Positions 55,390 to 64,000 of a stretch of DNA of 64,000 nt are shown in pieces. The notes beneath the pieces were generated by a model. The model ran no database searches and had not been told where the DNA came from. It worked only from the letters and a program-made list of their open reading frames with translations. This DNA comes from Selaginella moellendorffii. Lineage: Eukaryota > Streptophyta > Lycopodiopsida > Selaginellales > Selaginellaceae. Every line of letters begins with the position of its first letter. The first letter of the stretch is position 1. The position numbers were made by a program, and so were the translations under genes. The stretch lies in assembly GCF_000143415.4 (NCBI RefSeq), contig NW_003314323.1, forward strand, positions 124,001-188,000, read 5' to 3'.

Positions 55390-57877
55390 ATGGAGCACGG
55401 AGGTGGTGGTTTTTTGGAGCATAGTTCTCTGGAGCAAACTCCAACTTGGGCTGTCGCTGGAGTGTGCACAGTCTTCGTGCTCCTCTCGCTGCTGCTCGAG
55501 AGGGGAATTCACCAGTGTGGAAAGGTTTGTAGCTGGTGATTTCTTTTCACTGGATTGATTGATCAGGTTGTGTGATTCATGTAGAGATTGAAGAAGAAGA
55601 ACCAAAAGCCTCTAAGTCAAGCTCTCGAGAAGATGAAAGAAGGTATGGTGTTTTCTTTCTTCTAAAGCCGAGTGAGTTTATATTTGAACACTTCGTGTGC
55701 TTAGAGCTGATGCTTATGGGATTTATATCTCTTCTCTTGAGTGTCTTCCAACCTTTGGTTTCCGAGCTATGCATTCCTAGAAGCCTTCTTAAACATATGC
55801 TGCCATGTAAATTGGAAGAGAGTTCCATGCTCAAAGGTAACATAACTATGGTTTTTGTGGTTTCCTTTTCGATTCCAAGAGGGTTTAGCAGAGAACCCTT
55901 CTCATACAAATGGGAGTTTTCACGATCGAAGGGCGCTACTTGGCTGGTTTAGTCGAGAAGGAGCTGACAAGAAATGCATCGCCAGGGTAAAGCTTTTGAC
56001 TCTGTAGCTCTTGTATATCCTTTTCTTGTTTTCGTTCGTTCTATAGGGCGAAGTTCCAATGATCTCGGTCGAGGGCTTGCATCAGCTACACATTTTTATC
56101 TTCGTGATGGCGATCGTTCATCTTTGCTACAGCTGCTTGACCATGTTTCTGGGCAGGATAATGGTAACAACGTTGTAAGTATTGGTTCTCTTTCGCTATC
56201 GAGAGTTTGTTTTCTTGAAACAGGTCTACTGGTGGAGGCGCTGGGAAGATGAAGTTCGTGTGGTAAACAAAGGAGGTATGTTTGTGGATTCTTTTGCTTT
56301 CATTTTTTTTCGAGAACTTACAAGAGGTCTGGTCTCTCTATAAGCAATGAAGGCGACTTATAGCAAGCTACGGCAAAAAACCTTTGTCCAGACGCACGCT
56401 AGGCAGCCTTGGAGCAGATTAAATGCATTCAACTGGATCGTAAGTCCCGCAAACGCTCAAGTGAAGCTCTAAACATAAACTTACAAAACTTTGTCACCAG
56501 GCATCTTTCTTGAGGCATTTACTGTGCAAGCCCGTGACGAGAGCCGATTACATGACACTCCGAAGAGGATTCGTGCGCGTAAGTGTCTCATATAAAGTCG
56601 TCCATCGATGTTGATTGATTTGATTTGATCGCAGAACTATAACTTGAGGAGGGAGTTTGATTTCCACGGATACATCACGCGAGTACTGGAGGACGATTTT
56701 AAAGTCGTGGTGGGGATCAGGCAAGTGTTTTTTATGTTCTTCCATAGAGTATCAGCTCACTCGACTTATAAAATCTTTGCAGCGCCTACCTTTGGGCATT
56801 CGTGATCATGTTTCTTCTCATGAATGTGCATGGTAACTATCAAGGTTTTAACTCTAAGATCATAGTTTTCCTTGTTCTTTGGCAGGATGGCATACGTACT
56901 TTTGGATGGCCTTTCTACCACTAGTGGTAAAGTTTTCAGTTTTTTTCTTTTTTCCTTGTGTCTGTGTGTTCTTACCATGGTCTTGTGTGAATTCCTATAT
57001 AAGCTCATACTCGTGATTGGCACGAAGCTCCAGTACATAATCACCGAGCTCGCCTGCGAGATAGCGGAGGTGGAGGACAAAGCTGGACGAGAGAGTGAAG
57101 AAGTCCCGGCGATCAAACCCCGGGACGATTTGTTCTGGTTCAAACGCCCGCGCTTTCTTCTCCACCTCATTCACTTCACTCTCTTCCAGGTAATGAGTGT
57201 CCAGATCGATCAATCGAGCTAAAGTTTTCCTTGTAGAATGCGTTTGAGCTCGCGTTTTTCTTCTGGGTTTGGGTAAGCATGACTTTCCGATTGTTTTGTG
57301 AAAAGAAAAAGTGTGGACAAAGAAAGAGTGAGCAGCTTTGCAGGCTACGTTCGGGTTTGATACTTGTTTCATGGACAGCATAGCATTCATCGTGGTTCGT
57401 CTCTTTGTCGGGTAAGAAATCTCGTTTTTTCACCCTTCGTAGTAAAATCCTAGAATCTTTCTCCATGCAGAGCAGCCGTGCAGTTCCTGTGCAGCTACAG
57501 CACTCTCCCACTCTACGTTCTCGTCACTCAGGTAAAGATCCAACGTTTATCTCACTCGAGAGTAGTTCCTCGCACAGATGGGATCGCACTATAGCAAGGC
57601 CATCTTCACGAAACGCATCAACAAGGGCGTGAGGCACTGGCACCACGGAGCAAGATCAAACGTTCGGCAGGCGAGGATCAAGCAGGAGGAGCGCTGCTGC
57701 GAGGAGGAGCTCAAAGACGATAACTTGCTGGACGAGATCATCAGCCCGGGCCAAGAAGAAGTGAGTGAGACGGTGGTGGTGGCATCGCCGGTGCATAGAA
57801 TCCTGGAGATCGAGATGCCTGGAGCTGACGATCAAGACTTCGCAGTAGTGCAAGTGGTGGAAGAAACAAAAGTATAA
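55390..57877 (+). CDS. MLO-like seven-transmembrane protein
   Basis: Sixteen exons with consistent phases (first 55390-55524, last 57578-57877) give 533 residues, normal for the family. It opens with LEQTPTWAVAGVCTVFVLLS, the conserved MLO N-terminus. It continues with ELMLMGFISLLLSVFQ, EGLHQLHIFIFVMAIVHLCYS, ADYMTLRRGFV, FDFHGYITRVLEDDFKVVVGIS, GWHTYFWMAFLPL, LVIGTKLQYIITELA, PRFLLHLIHFTLFQNAFELAFFFW and QMGSHYSK, the complete set of conserved blocks. Seven membrane spans; the cytosolic tail contains a basic calmodulin-binding candidate (RHWHHGARSNVR). MLO proteins act in powdery-mildew susceptibility, tip growth and calcium-dependent signalling. The intron after the exon ending at 56720 is GC-AG. 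Confidence 0.95.
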
Positions 57878-57916
57878 GAATAAAGGGCCCCCACCTTTAA
57901 GAAACCTTTAAAATAT

Positions 57917-57987
57917 CGCCGTTTCCGGGGATCGAACCCGGGTCATCCGCGTGACAGGCGGGGATACTGCCACTATACTACAACGAC
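57917..57987 (-). tRNA. tRNA-Asp (anticodon GUC)
   Basis: Reverse strand: acceptor GTCGTTG pairs with AAACGGC (last pair G-A unmatched), D-arm TAGTATAGTGGCAGTA, anticodon loop CTGTCAC with GTC, T arm CCGGGTTCGATCCCCGG; discriminator G. It matches plant tRNA-Asp(GUC) closely. It lies 40 bp beyond the MLO stop codon, on the opposite strand. Confidence 0.92.
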
Positions 57988-59147
57988 ATTACATTATTAA
58001 CTAAACATAACAAACATAAGAGAATATACTAGCATAATGTAAGAATAATCATTGTTACGGTTTATATATGACACTACTGGAGCGCTTGTGGGATGCGAAA
58101 GATCACGGCATATCTTGACAATTCAATATAAAAATAAATATATGTGTATAATTTTCTTTACTAGCTACCAGAGTATTTAAAATTTACTAGTCGCCATGAC
58201 AAGTTTATGATTAAAAAAAACATTGCAATTGACAAGAACATCTTAAAATTTAGTATTTGACCAGAAAAAAGGCCAAAAACCAGTATATTTACTGGTCAAA
58301 GTCACTCTCTCTAGATTTCCCCCCACATCCAGATCCAAAATTCAAATTCCAGCTTCAAGCACCCTTGCTCTATTCTCAAAAGCCAAGGCTTTGCTTATTG
58401 AGCTGCTTGCCATCTTTGAGCCTACACTCCTTTTAGCTCTGCACCAGCAGTAGATAGGATGGTCTGATGCCCTTGGTGGGTCCTCATGACTTGAAATAAC
58501 TATTACCGCATCTTCTGGAGATGCCAGGAGATGCTTTGATCAAACACCCCCACGGTGTTTGATCATAGCATTTCCTCGCATTTTGCAAATCCCCTGTTTG
58601 GCATGATATTCCACGAGAAGGCGTTCTTGTAACGTATGCTGACAGCTCTAAAGTTGCCAAGCTTGAGATGCCGGAATCTCATACCGCCTGGACAAGCTGC
58701 TCAAGTCAAAAGACCTCCCTAAATCTCCGTTTTGGGTCTACTCACATTTCTATGCTAATGAGATAGCACCACCTGGAGACAATCATGTCGACATCACGTC
58801 GGCCACGTGGACGATCTCGATCCGCAAGATATCATCGCTTTTTTATAAAGAGAAAGCCCCACAATCTTGGCGAGGACAAACTCGCGTGTCTGCGAATTCC
58901 ACGACTGACGACCAAGCCGCCAAAGCTTATCCTTCTTTTTCTTCAAAGTAAAGAAGGAGATCACTGGAATATTCTGTCACATGAGAGATTCCAGGGGCAT
59001 ATTTCCTCTATACGCCCCAGATTCCTTATCCTGTAAGCTGTGTGTACTCCCTCTTTAAATCTCCTCCCTTGGGCAGCACTTTTCCTTCTCTCTCGCGCTC
59101 CTCTTCTTCTTGTTCTTGAGCGATCCATTCATTCCATCCCTCGATCG
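57988..59147. other. intergenic region with hairpin and carrier promoter
   Basis: No convincing gene. The frame at 58785-59036 is Arg-rich and does not look conserved; it overlaps the likely promoter and leader of the carrier gene, which has a CT-rich stretch (CCTTCTCTCTCGCGCTCCTC) just before the start. A strong hairpin is listed separately. Confidence 0.55.
58531..58571. repeat. strong short hairpin (inverted repeat)
   Basis: TGATCAAACACC (58537-58548) and GGTGTTTGATCA (58554-58565) are perfect complements around the 5-base loop CCCAC. A further five pairs (ATGCT/AGCAT) lie outside one T-T mismatch, so 17 of 18 positions pair. Could be a transcription stop structure, protein-binding dyad or the remains of a small transposon end; too short for a typical microRNA foldback. 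Confidence 0.7.
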
Positions 59148-60122
59148 ATGGAGCTGGAGGCGCGGGTGGGGAAGCACGAGATCCGGCTCCCCGCGGAGGT
59201 GAATTGGGAGATGCTGGACAAGACCAAGTTCTTTGTTCTTGGCGCCGCCCTCTTCTCGGGCGTCAATGGCATGCTCTATCCATCCATGGTTCTCAAGACG
59301 CAGCAACAGGTGATCGGCCCGGCGGCGGCCTCCTCGTCGTCCTCCTCGATCGCGGCGGGGATTCTGAGAAGGCAGGGAATTCTCGGGCTCTACAAGGGTT
59401 TCGGCGCATCGCTCATGGGCACCATCCCAGCTCGCGCGATCTACATGAGCACGCTCGAGATCACCAAGAGCGCGCTGGGGTCTCTGGCGGATCGGTCGCC
59501 GGCGGCGGCGGCGGCCGCCAACGCTGTGGCGGGCATGAGCGCGGCTATGGCGGCCCAGCTGGTGTGGACGCCAGTGGATGTGATCAGTCAGCGCCTCATG
59601 GTCCAGGGCGCCGGGCAGGGGGCGGCGATCGCGACGAACTACAAGGGCGCCATGGACGCGCTCGCCACCATCGCCAGGAACAGTGGCATCCGGGGGCTCT
59701 ACCGGGGATTTGGGGTCTCGATCATCACGTACGCGCCATCCAATGCCGTGTGGTGGGGATCCTACTCGATCGCGCAGCGATTCATGTGGAAGGGCGCGGC
59801 GGCGGTCACGGATCTGGGCGATCGCCGCGAGGATGTGAGCGGTGGTGTGGTGCTGGGCATGCAAGCCGCCAGCGCGGCGATGGCGGGCGGGGTCTCGGCG
59901 CTGGTGACGACGCCGCTGGACACGATCAAGACGAGAATGCAAGTGCTCGAGAGTGGGAGGCCTCCGCGATTTGGTACCACTCTGCGAGATCTAGTGTCCG
60001 AGGGAGGATGGAGGGCGTGCTACAAGGGATTGGGGCCGAGATGGGCGAGCATGACGCTCTCGGCCACCGCCATGATCACCAGCTACGAGCTTCTCAAGAG
60101 ACTGTCCGCCAAATCGCAGTGA
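59148..60122 (+). CDS. mitochondrial carrier family protein, SLC25A44-like
   Basis: A 324-residue single-exon protein with three carrier repeats. The signature PxD/E-x-x-K/R-x-R appears as PSMVLKTQQQ (a variant first repeat), TPVDVISQRLMVQG and TPLDTIKTRMQV, each followed by the second half (GLYKGFGASLMG, GLYRGFGVSIITYAP, CYKGLGPRWAS). The N-terminal EVNWEMLDKTKFFVLGAALFSGVNGMLYP is shared with plant and animal SLC25A44-type carriers; human SLC25A44 moves branched-chain amino acids into mitochondria, while the plant substrate is unsettled. Alanine-rich loops reflect high GC content. The long open frames on the other two readings here are shadows of this GC bias. Confidence 0.93.
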   Translation: MELEARVGKHEIRLPAEVNWEMLDKTKFFVLGAALFSGVNGMLYPSMVLKTQQQVIGPAAASSSSSSIAAGILRRQGILGLYKGFGASLMGTIPARAIYMSTLEITKSALGSLADRSPAAAAAANAVAGMSAAMAAQLVWTPVDVISQRLMVQGAGQGAAIATNYKGAMDALATIARNSGIRGLYRGFGVSIITYAPSNAVWWGSYSIAQRFMWKGAAAVTDLGDRREDVSGGVVLGMQAASAAMAGGVSALVTTPLDTIKTRMQVLESGRPPRFGTTLRDLVSEGGWRACYKGLGPRWASMTLSATAMITSYELLKRLSAKSQ

Positions 60123-60341
60123 AGATCCGGGGCGATCATGAGCGAGGATAGCAGCGGAGTGGAGGATTCTCGGCGATTTTGGGCGATGTAAAGCCGCGCG
60201 CCAAGAACACGAGAAAGAGTGAGCTCGCGAGAGATAGAATAGAAGGAGAGAGCTTCCTCTTGTCTATACTTTAGACACGTAAATATTTACCACCACTGTT
60301 TATAAATCCATAGATCAAACAAATCCAGTCCAAGGTTTTGG

Positions 60342-61649
60342 TCATAAGAGTTTCAAGCTTCTCAATCGCTCCTCGTCCTCGGCGCTTAACTGCGGAGGAA
60401 CGTACTCCCCGTGCAAATCCGCTACAATGTACTCCTGGGAAATCAATCAACCCATCGATCATCCTTCTATAAGATCACGAGGGATCAAACTCTACCTTGG
60501 TAAGCTCTCGCTTTGTGAGGATATGGTAATGCCGCTGCCAGATTCTTTGGATTGCCATGGTAGCGGCGAGGAGGCCGTAAGCCACCCCCAGGATCACGAA
60601 CAGGATCACGAAGATCACCAAAAACGCACCGCAAGCTTCCATGGAAGCTGGGAAGCAATCCATGATGTAGCATCCCGAGCAGTAGCGACAGTCCGCTAGA
60701 AACGAATCGTGGTGGCTTGCCGACGAGCAGTGGACGATGAGTCCACCGACTCCCACGATCACGAAGAAGACCACGACGCCTGTGGATAACAGCAAAGAGC
60801 ATAGATGAAAAATCAAAGATGATGAAGCTCATGGTGAATCGAGACTACCGAGTACCTAGGCAGTAGTAAAACGCTACCGGGTGCTGTGACAAGATCTTGT
60901 CCCAGCCAACGTTGAAAGATTCGCGAAACTGGCCGTCGGAGTCCATGAGATACGCAAGAGCTCCGAGGAAAGCAACCGTCTGGTATGAATCAAGAGAAAA
61001 AGTTTAGCACGAAGTGTGTGACAGATCTTCTTGTTTCACTCACAGATTGGACGGCTAGAAAAACGAGAAAAACGTCCCGCGCGACGAACAGCTTGAACTT
61101 TAGCTTTCTCCACGAGTAGTCCTCTGGGATCTCGGGAACTAGATGGAACTGAGCTTTACAAGTCGTGCAATGCGAGAAAGCAAAGCCTTCCTGCGAAAAA
61201 CAAAGAAAACCACTGTTTCATTCGGTGTTTAAGAAGGAAAAAATGTGCTAGGAAGAGTTCTTACCTTGACCGAGCGCCAGTGATCGAGGCATGATCGATG
61301 GACGAACTGTTGAGTCCCCTTGCACATACAAGGAGAGATCAATTCATCGCCTGGAACGCACCAAGGGGAAAAAACCAAAGAAGAATTTTCTTACTTAGCA
61401 CGGAAGAAAGATCGATTCTAGCAAAGACTTACCGGGCTCTCCAGAGTCGCACTCGAGGCAAATTCTACAGCTTGGCGCGCAGCCAAGCCCTTGCTCCTCG
61501 TCGTCGCTCAGGGATTTCGGTGCCGCCATCGCCTCCAGCACCGGCGGAGCTCGCAGTGGCTCTAGAATCTCATCGCTCCTGCTGGTGCTCACCGATTCCA
61601 CGATCAGAGGCTCCAATTCCCTCTCCTTCCCCTCTTCCGTGCTCGCCAT
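60342..61649 (-). CDS. RING-CH (MARCH-type) membrane E3 ubiquitin ligase
   Basis: Six exons (61433-61649, 61265-61350, 61044-61190, 60856-60979, 60496-60779, 60342-60434) give 316 residues. After an acidic disordered N-terminus comes a RING-variant C4HC3 domain: CRICLECDSGEPGDELISPCMCKGTQQFVHRSCLDHW, then FSHCTTCKAQF. Three or four hydrophobic segments follow (VFLVFLAVQSTVAFLGALAYL, VVVFFVIVGVGGLIVH, FLVIFVILFVILGVAYGLLAA) separated by a Cys-rich loop (CRYCSGCYIMDC). The C-terminus ends in AEDEERLRSLKLL. MARCH-type ligases ubiquitinate membrane proteins; this plant subgroup is little studied. The gene is divergent from the UPF0729 gene, about 110 bp apart. Confidence 0.9.
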
Positions 61650-61761
61650 TCTCTCTCACTTTCACTGCCCGACCTAAGTAAAATAGCATATTCGGCAAGG
61701 TGCTAAAGTAGTCCTTTAAATTTGCCCTAAATTCCCCATCTGTGTTCTAGGGCTCTTCGCG

Positions 61762-62143
61762 ATGGTGAGTGTGCGCGTTTTGATCGATCATAGCATTGAT
61801 CTCTTTTGATTTCCAGGTGTGTATCGCGTGCTTGCTGCCGATCTTCCTTCTCCCTCTAGTCAACATTCTCCCTCGTCTCTTCGATTTCTTCATGGTATGC
61901 TCAATTTCTCGCGAGGAATTCTCGACGATTTCGTCTCCCATTCTGTGCTTCCAGGCCAAATTCTATCGCGTTTTTAGGCAGGATTATAAGCCGCCAGCTC
62001 GAGCGCCGGCGCAGTGCCCCATTCCATCCATGAGAAAGGTTTGATTCATTCGCCGGGAAGAAAAATTCGTGATCTCTCTGGATTTCCAGGAAGGAAGCAA
62101 AGAGGGAGAATCTCCGCCCGTGGACGATACAAAGAAAGAATAA
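61762..62143 (+). CDS. UPF0729 (C18orf32-like) small membrane protein
   Basis: Four exons: 61762-61764 (the ATG alone), 61817-61894, 61955-62038 and 62090-62143, giving 72 residues. The protein starts MVCIACLLPIFLLPLVNILP, matching the MVCIPC(I/L) start and hydrophobic segment of the family, then FRQDYKPPARAPAQCPIP and a charged tail ending in KKE. The human member localises to the ER or lipid droplets; its function is still poorly defined. The first exon carries only the start codon, so the mature N-terminus depends on correct splicing. Confidence 0.85.
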
Positions 62144-62223
62144 TATAAACAGTGTAAAAGCCCCGGGTTAACATGATGCCCCTTCTTTTTCATCGTCTCG
62201 TCTATTAGGGCATAGCTGAAGCT

Positions 62224-63805
62224 ATGGGTATGGAGCTCGAGCAATGCGAGGAGCAAGGAGGAGCGCGCGTCGAGGATCTTCATCCCGAATCGAGGCCCAG
62301 CATTCTCTGCGTTGGCGCGGCGGGCGTCGGCAAGACGACGATCGCGAATCGTGAGTAATCGCATGAGATTTCTAGTTCTTCTGTCAGATCTAAGCTCGGC
62401 GGCAATTCAGGGTTGAGGCGCGATCGCGAGGTAATTGACGCATCGTCAGGAGCGATCACATGCTATGGGTACGCTGTTAGATCGCACTAGCGCCGAGATT
62501 TACATGAGTTTTCTTCTTCGCGTAAAAGCTGGAAAATCGACACCAAGTACTACACTGCAAATGTAGGAATCTGGACGGCTCGGCTGGAGCAAGAACAAAC
62601 TGACGAGGTTGTGAAGAGACTGGAATCTCTGAGTGGACAGTGCGAAGCGCTCGTCATGGTTTTTGATCTTAGCAACGTAAGCGCATTTCTTTTCTTCTCC
62701 GTCTTATCGAACTTGTATTGTGTTTATAGGATTCTTCGTTTGATCGACTAAAGAACTGGGCGTCCAGAGCAGACTTGACCGCGTTTGAGATACTCCTTTG
62801 CGTTGGAAACAAAGCCGACCGTTTGCCGCAACACTATGGCCACGTCGAGTACCGCCGGAGGCTACAAAGGCTTGGAGAGTCGTCCAGTGATCCTCATCCC
62901 GAGTTTCTGGAATTCGGGATACAAAGGAACGAAGGAAGCTCGTTGCTTGACGACGAAGAGGTCGAGCTCGCAGGGCCAGCTCCCCCAGTTGACGAGAAGA
63001 AGCATAGCAGGATCGAGTGGTGCATCGAGAATGGCATCGAGTACATTGAGGCGTGTGCACTGAACGTTGCCTTTGACGACTGTAAGCACTGCTTCCTTCT
63101 ATCGCTTTTCTAGCTTTACGCTTTTCCTTCTCAGGTTTGTCATTGGATGGAGATTTGCAAGGTGTGTCCCGCATTCGAGGAGCACTGTCGGCTCACATGT
63201 GGCCGGGGATGGTGATGAAGCCAACTCCCAGCAAAGCGACCAGTGAAGCTCAAGCTTGCACACAAGGAGGTGAGAAAGAAATCTCCAAAATACCGTCACG
63301 AGCACGATCTTGTATTCGCGTAGATCCTTCGAGCGACGAGGAGTCCGACTTTACCATCGAGTACGAGCTTCTCTCGAGTGTATCAGACGACGAAGCCTTT
63401 GCCGCTGAGAGCGAAAGCCACCACCGCGAGGATCAAGCGACCGATAGCAGTGTCCTTGAAGCAGCATCAGTGACAGGGCAAGAAGCTACTGCCGATGCGA
63501 GCGAAGAACATGCTGGAGGAGTTAGCGGTGCTTCAGAAACAACACTAGCTGGAGACGATGGTGGAGCTCACGGCGATGGAGAAGAAGAAGTCGGGCATAA
63601 CAATGGACACGAAGCTTCGCAAGTTCGAAGCTCCGGCAATGGCAGCGAAGCGTATAGAATGGACGAGTTTGAGCAGCTGATGCAGGAGATGGCGGGTATG
63701 CGAGAGAATCTCAGTATGATGCCGGACGCACAGCGGCGAGAGATCGCCTCCCAGATCGCGATGAGAATGGCGTCCATGTTTATGGACGACGACGACGACG
63801 AATGA
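62224..63805 (+). CDS. AAGAB/p34-like adaptin-binding GTPase-fold protein
   Basis: Five exons (62224-62350, 62411-62468, 62529-62676, 62730-63081, 63135-63805) give 451 residues. The N-terminal half is a small G-protein-like fold: P-loop GAAGVGKTT, VMVFDLSN strand, LLCVGNKADRLP (NKxD motif), and the plant-family block EWCIENGIEYIEACALNVAFDDCLSLDGDLQGVSRI followed by ALSAHMWPGM. The C-terminal half is long, acidic and disordered, ending in a helical MDEFEQLMQEMAGMRENLSMMPDAQRREIASQIAMRMA segment. Animal AAGAB binds alpha- and gamma-adaptin and acts as an assembly chaperone for AP1/AP2; a like role in clathrin traffic is inferred. Confidence 0.88.
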
Positions 63806-63927
63806 TCGATCATAATAGAAGAAGAAAACTTTACTCGAAACTTCAAGACTTAGAAATCAAAGCTAAAGTCCTTGCTTGGCACCAGAAGACCTCGGCGTTC
63901 CTCGGCAGCTTTTCCACGATCCTGCTC

Positions 63928-64000
63928 CTACTCAAACATGTTCTTCTCGTCTCGCACAAACTCGGCGAATGGAAACGTCCATGGCGCCGTGCTCCCCCGG
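63928..64000 (-). CDS. possible C-terminal exon of a gene running off the right edge
   Basis: On the reverse strand a frame from the window edge reads STAPWTFPFAEFVRDEKNMFE and stops (TAG complement at 63928). The Trp/Phe-rich, well-mixed composition resembles a real protein end, and the following DNA up to the AAGAB stop is short. There is too little to identify it. Confidence 0.35.
   Translation of the reverse strand, partial: RGSTAPWTFPFAEFVRDEKNMFE

Noticed and set aside
59055-60151. Long open frames of about 295-315 codons on both strands over the carrier gene
   Set aside because: They are caused by high GC content with few stop codons; the carrier frame has all family motifs, while these are Arg/Gly/His-rich without motifs.
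1-64000. CRISPR arrays, bacterial operons or prophage
   Set aside because: No regularly spaced direct repeats; genes have spliceosomal introns and plant family content throughout.

Overview
The window reads as nuclear DNA of a land plant, most likely a lycophyte such as Selaginella moellendorffii. Introns are very short (mostly 45-75 bp, GT-AG with a few GC-AG). Plant-specific families are present (XTH, MLO, thylakoid CAS, organellar GatB), along with plant tRNA genes and PPR, copia and gypsy remnants. The species name is an inference from gene style; I could not run a search.

There are two compact islands of ordinary, apparently intact genes. Island 1 (9.1-17.4 kb) holds tRNA-Gly(UCC), an RluA-type pseudouridine synthase (-), a TTI2-like ARM-repeat gene (+), two small related genes (+), a small ADP-ribosyltransferase-fold gene (+) and an Arb2-domain gene (-). 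Island 2 (50.2-64 kb) holds an unknown acidic-tailed protein (-), GatB (+), CAS (+) with a tRNA-Thr inside its first intron, an MLO-like gene (+), tRNA-Asp (-), an SLC25 carrier (+), a RING-CH membrane protein (-), a UPF0729 small protein (+) and an AAGAB/p34-like gene (+). For these I checked that the exon phases add up through every intron.

The rest is a region of serial segmental duplication. The basic unit, read left to right, is: F-box gene (+), TTI2 relic (-), XTH (-), PsuG relic (-), protein kinase (+), CCCH/DEIH helicase (+), GatB (+). Unit 1 (about 20.5-32.83 kb) is the fullest. Unit 2 (32.83 to about 36.4 kb) is only F-box, TTI2 relic and a scrap of XTH flank. Unit 3 (about 41.06-53.3 kb) has the F-box gene, TTI2 relic, XTH scrap, a kinase stub, a helicase pseudogene and the intact GatB. 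The XTH-PsuG-kinase part is present again, inverted, at 73-4668, making a large inverted repeat with a spacer of about 19.4 kb.

Decay is complementary. Kinase and helicase are intact in unit 1 but broken in unit 3. F-box and GatB are intact in unit 3 but broken in unit 1. Both PsuG copies are broken, with different lesions, while both XTH copies and both full kinases keep open frames. The stretches 4.7-9 kb, 17.4-20.5 kb, 35.5-41 kb and 44.6-46.3 kb are AT-rich or relic-filled and hold no convincing intact gene.
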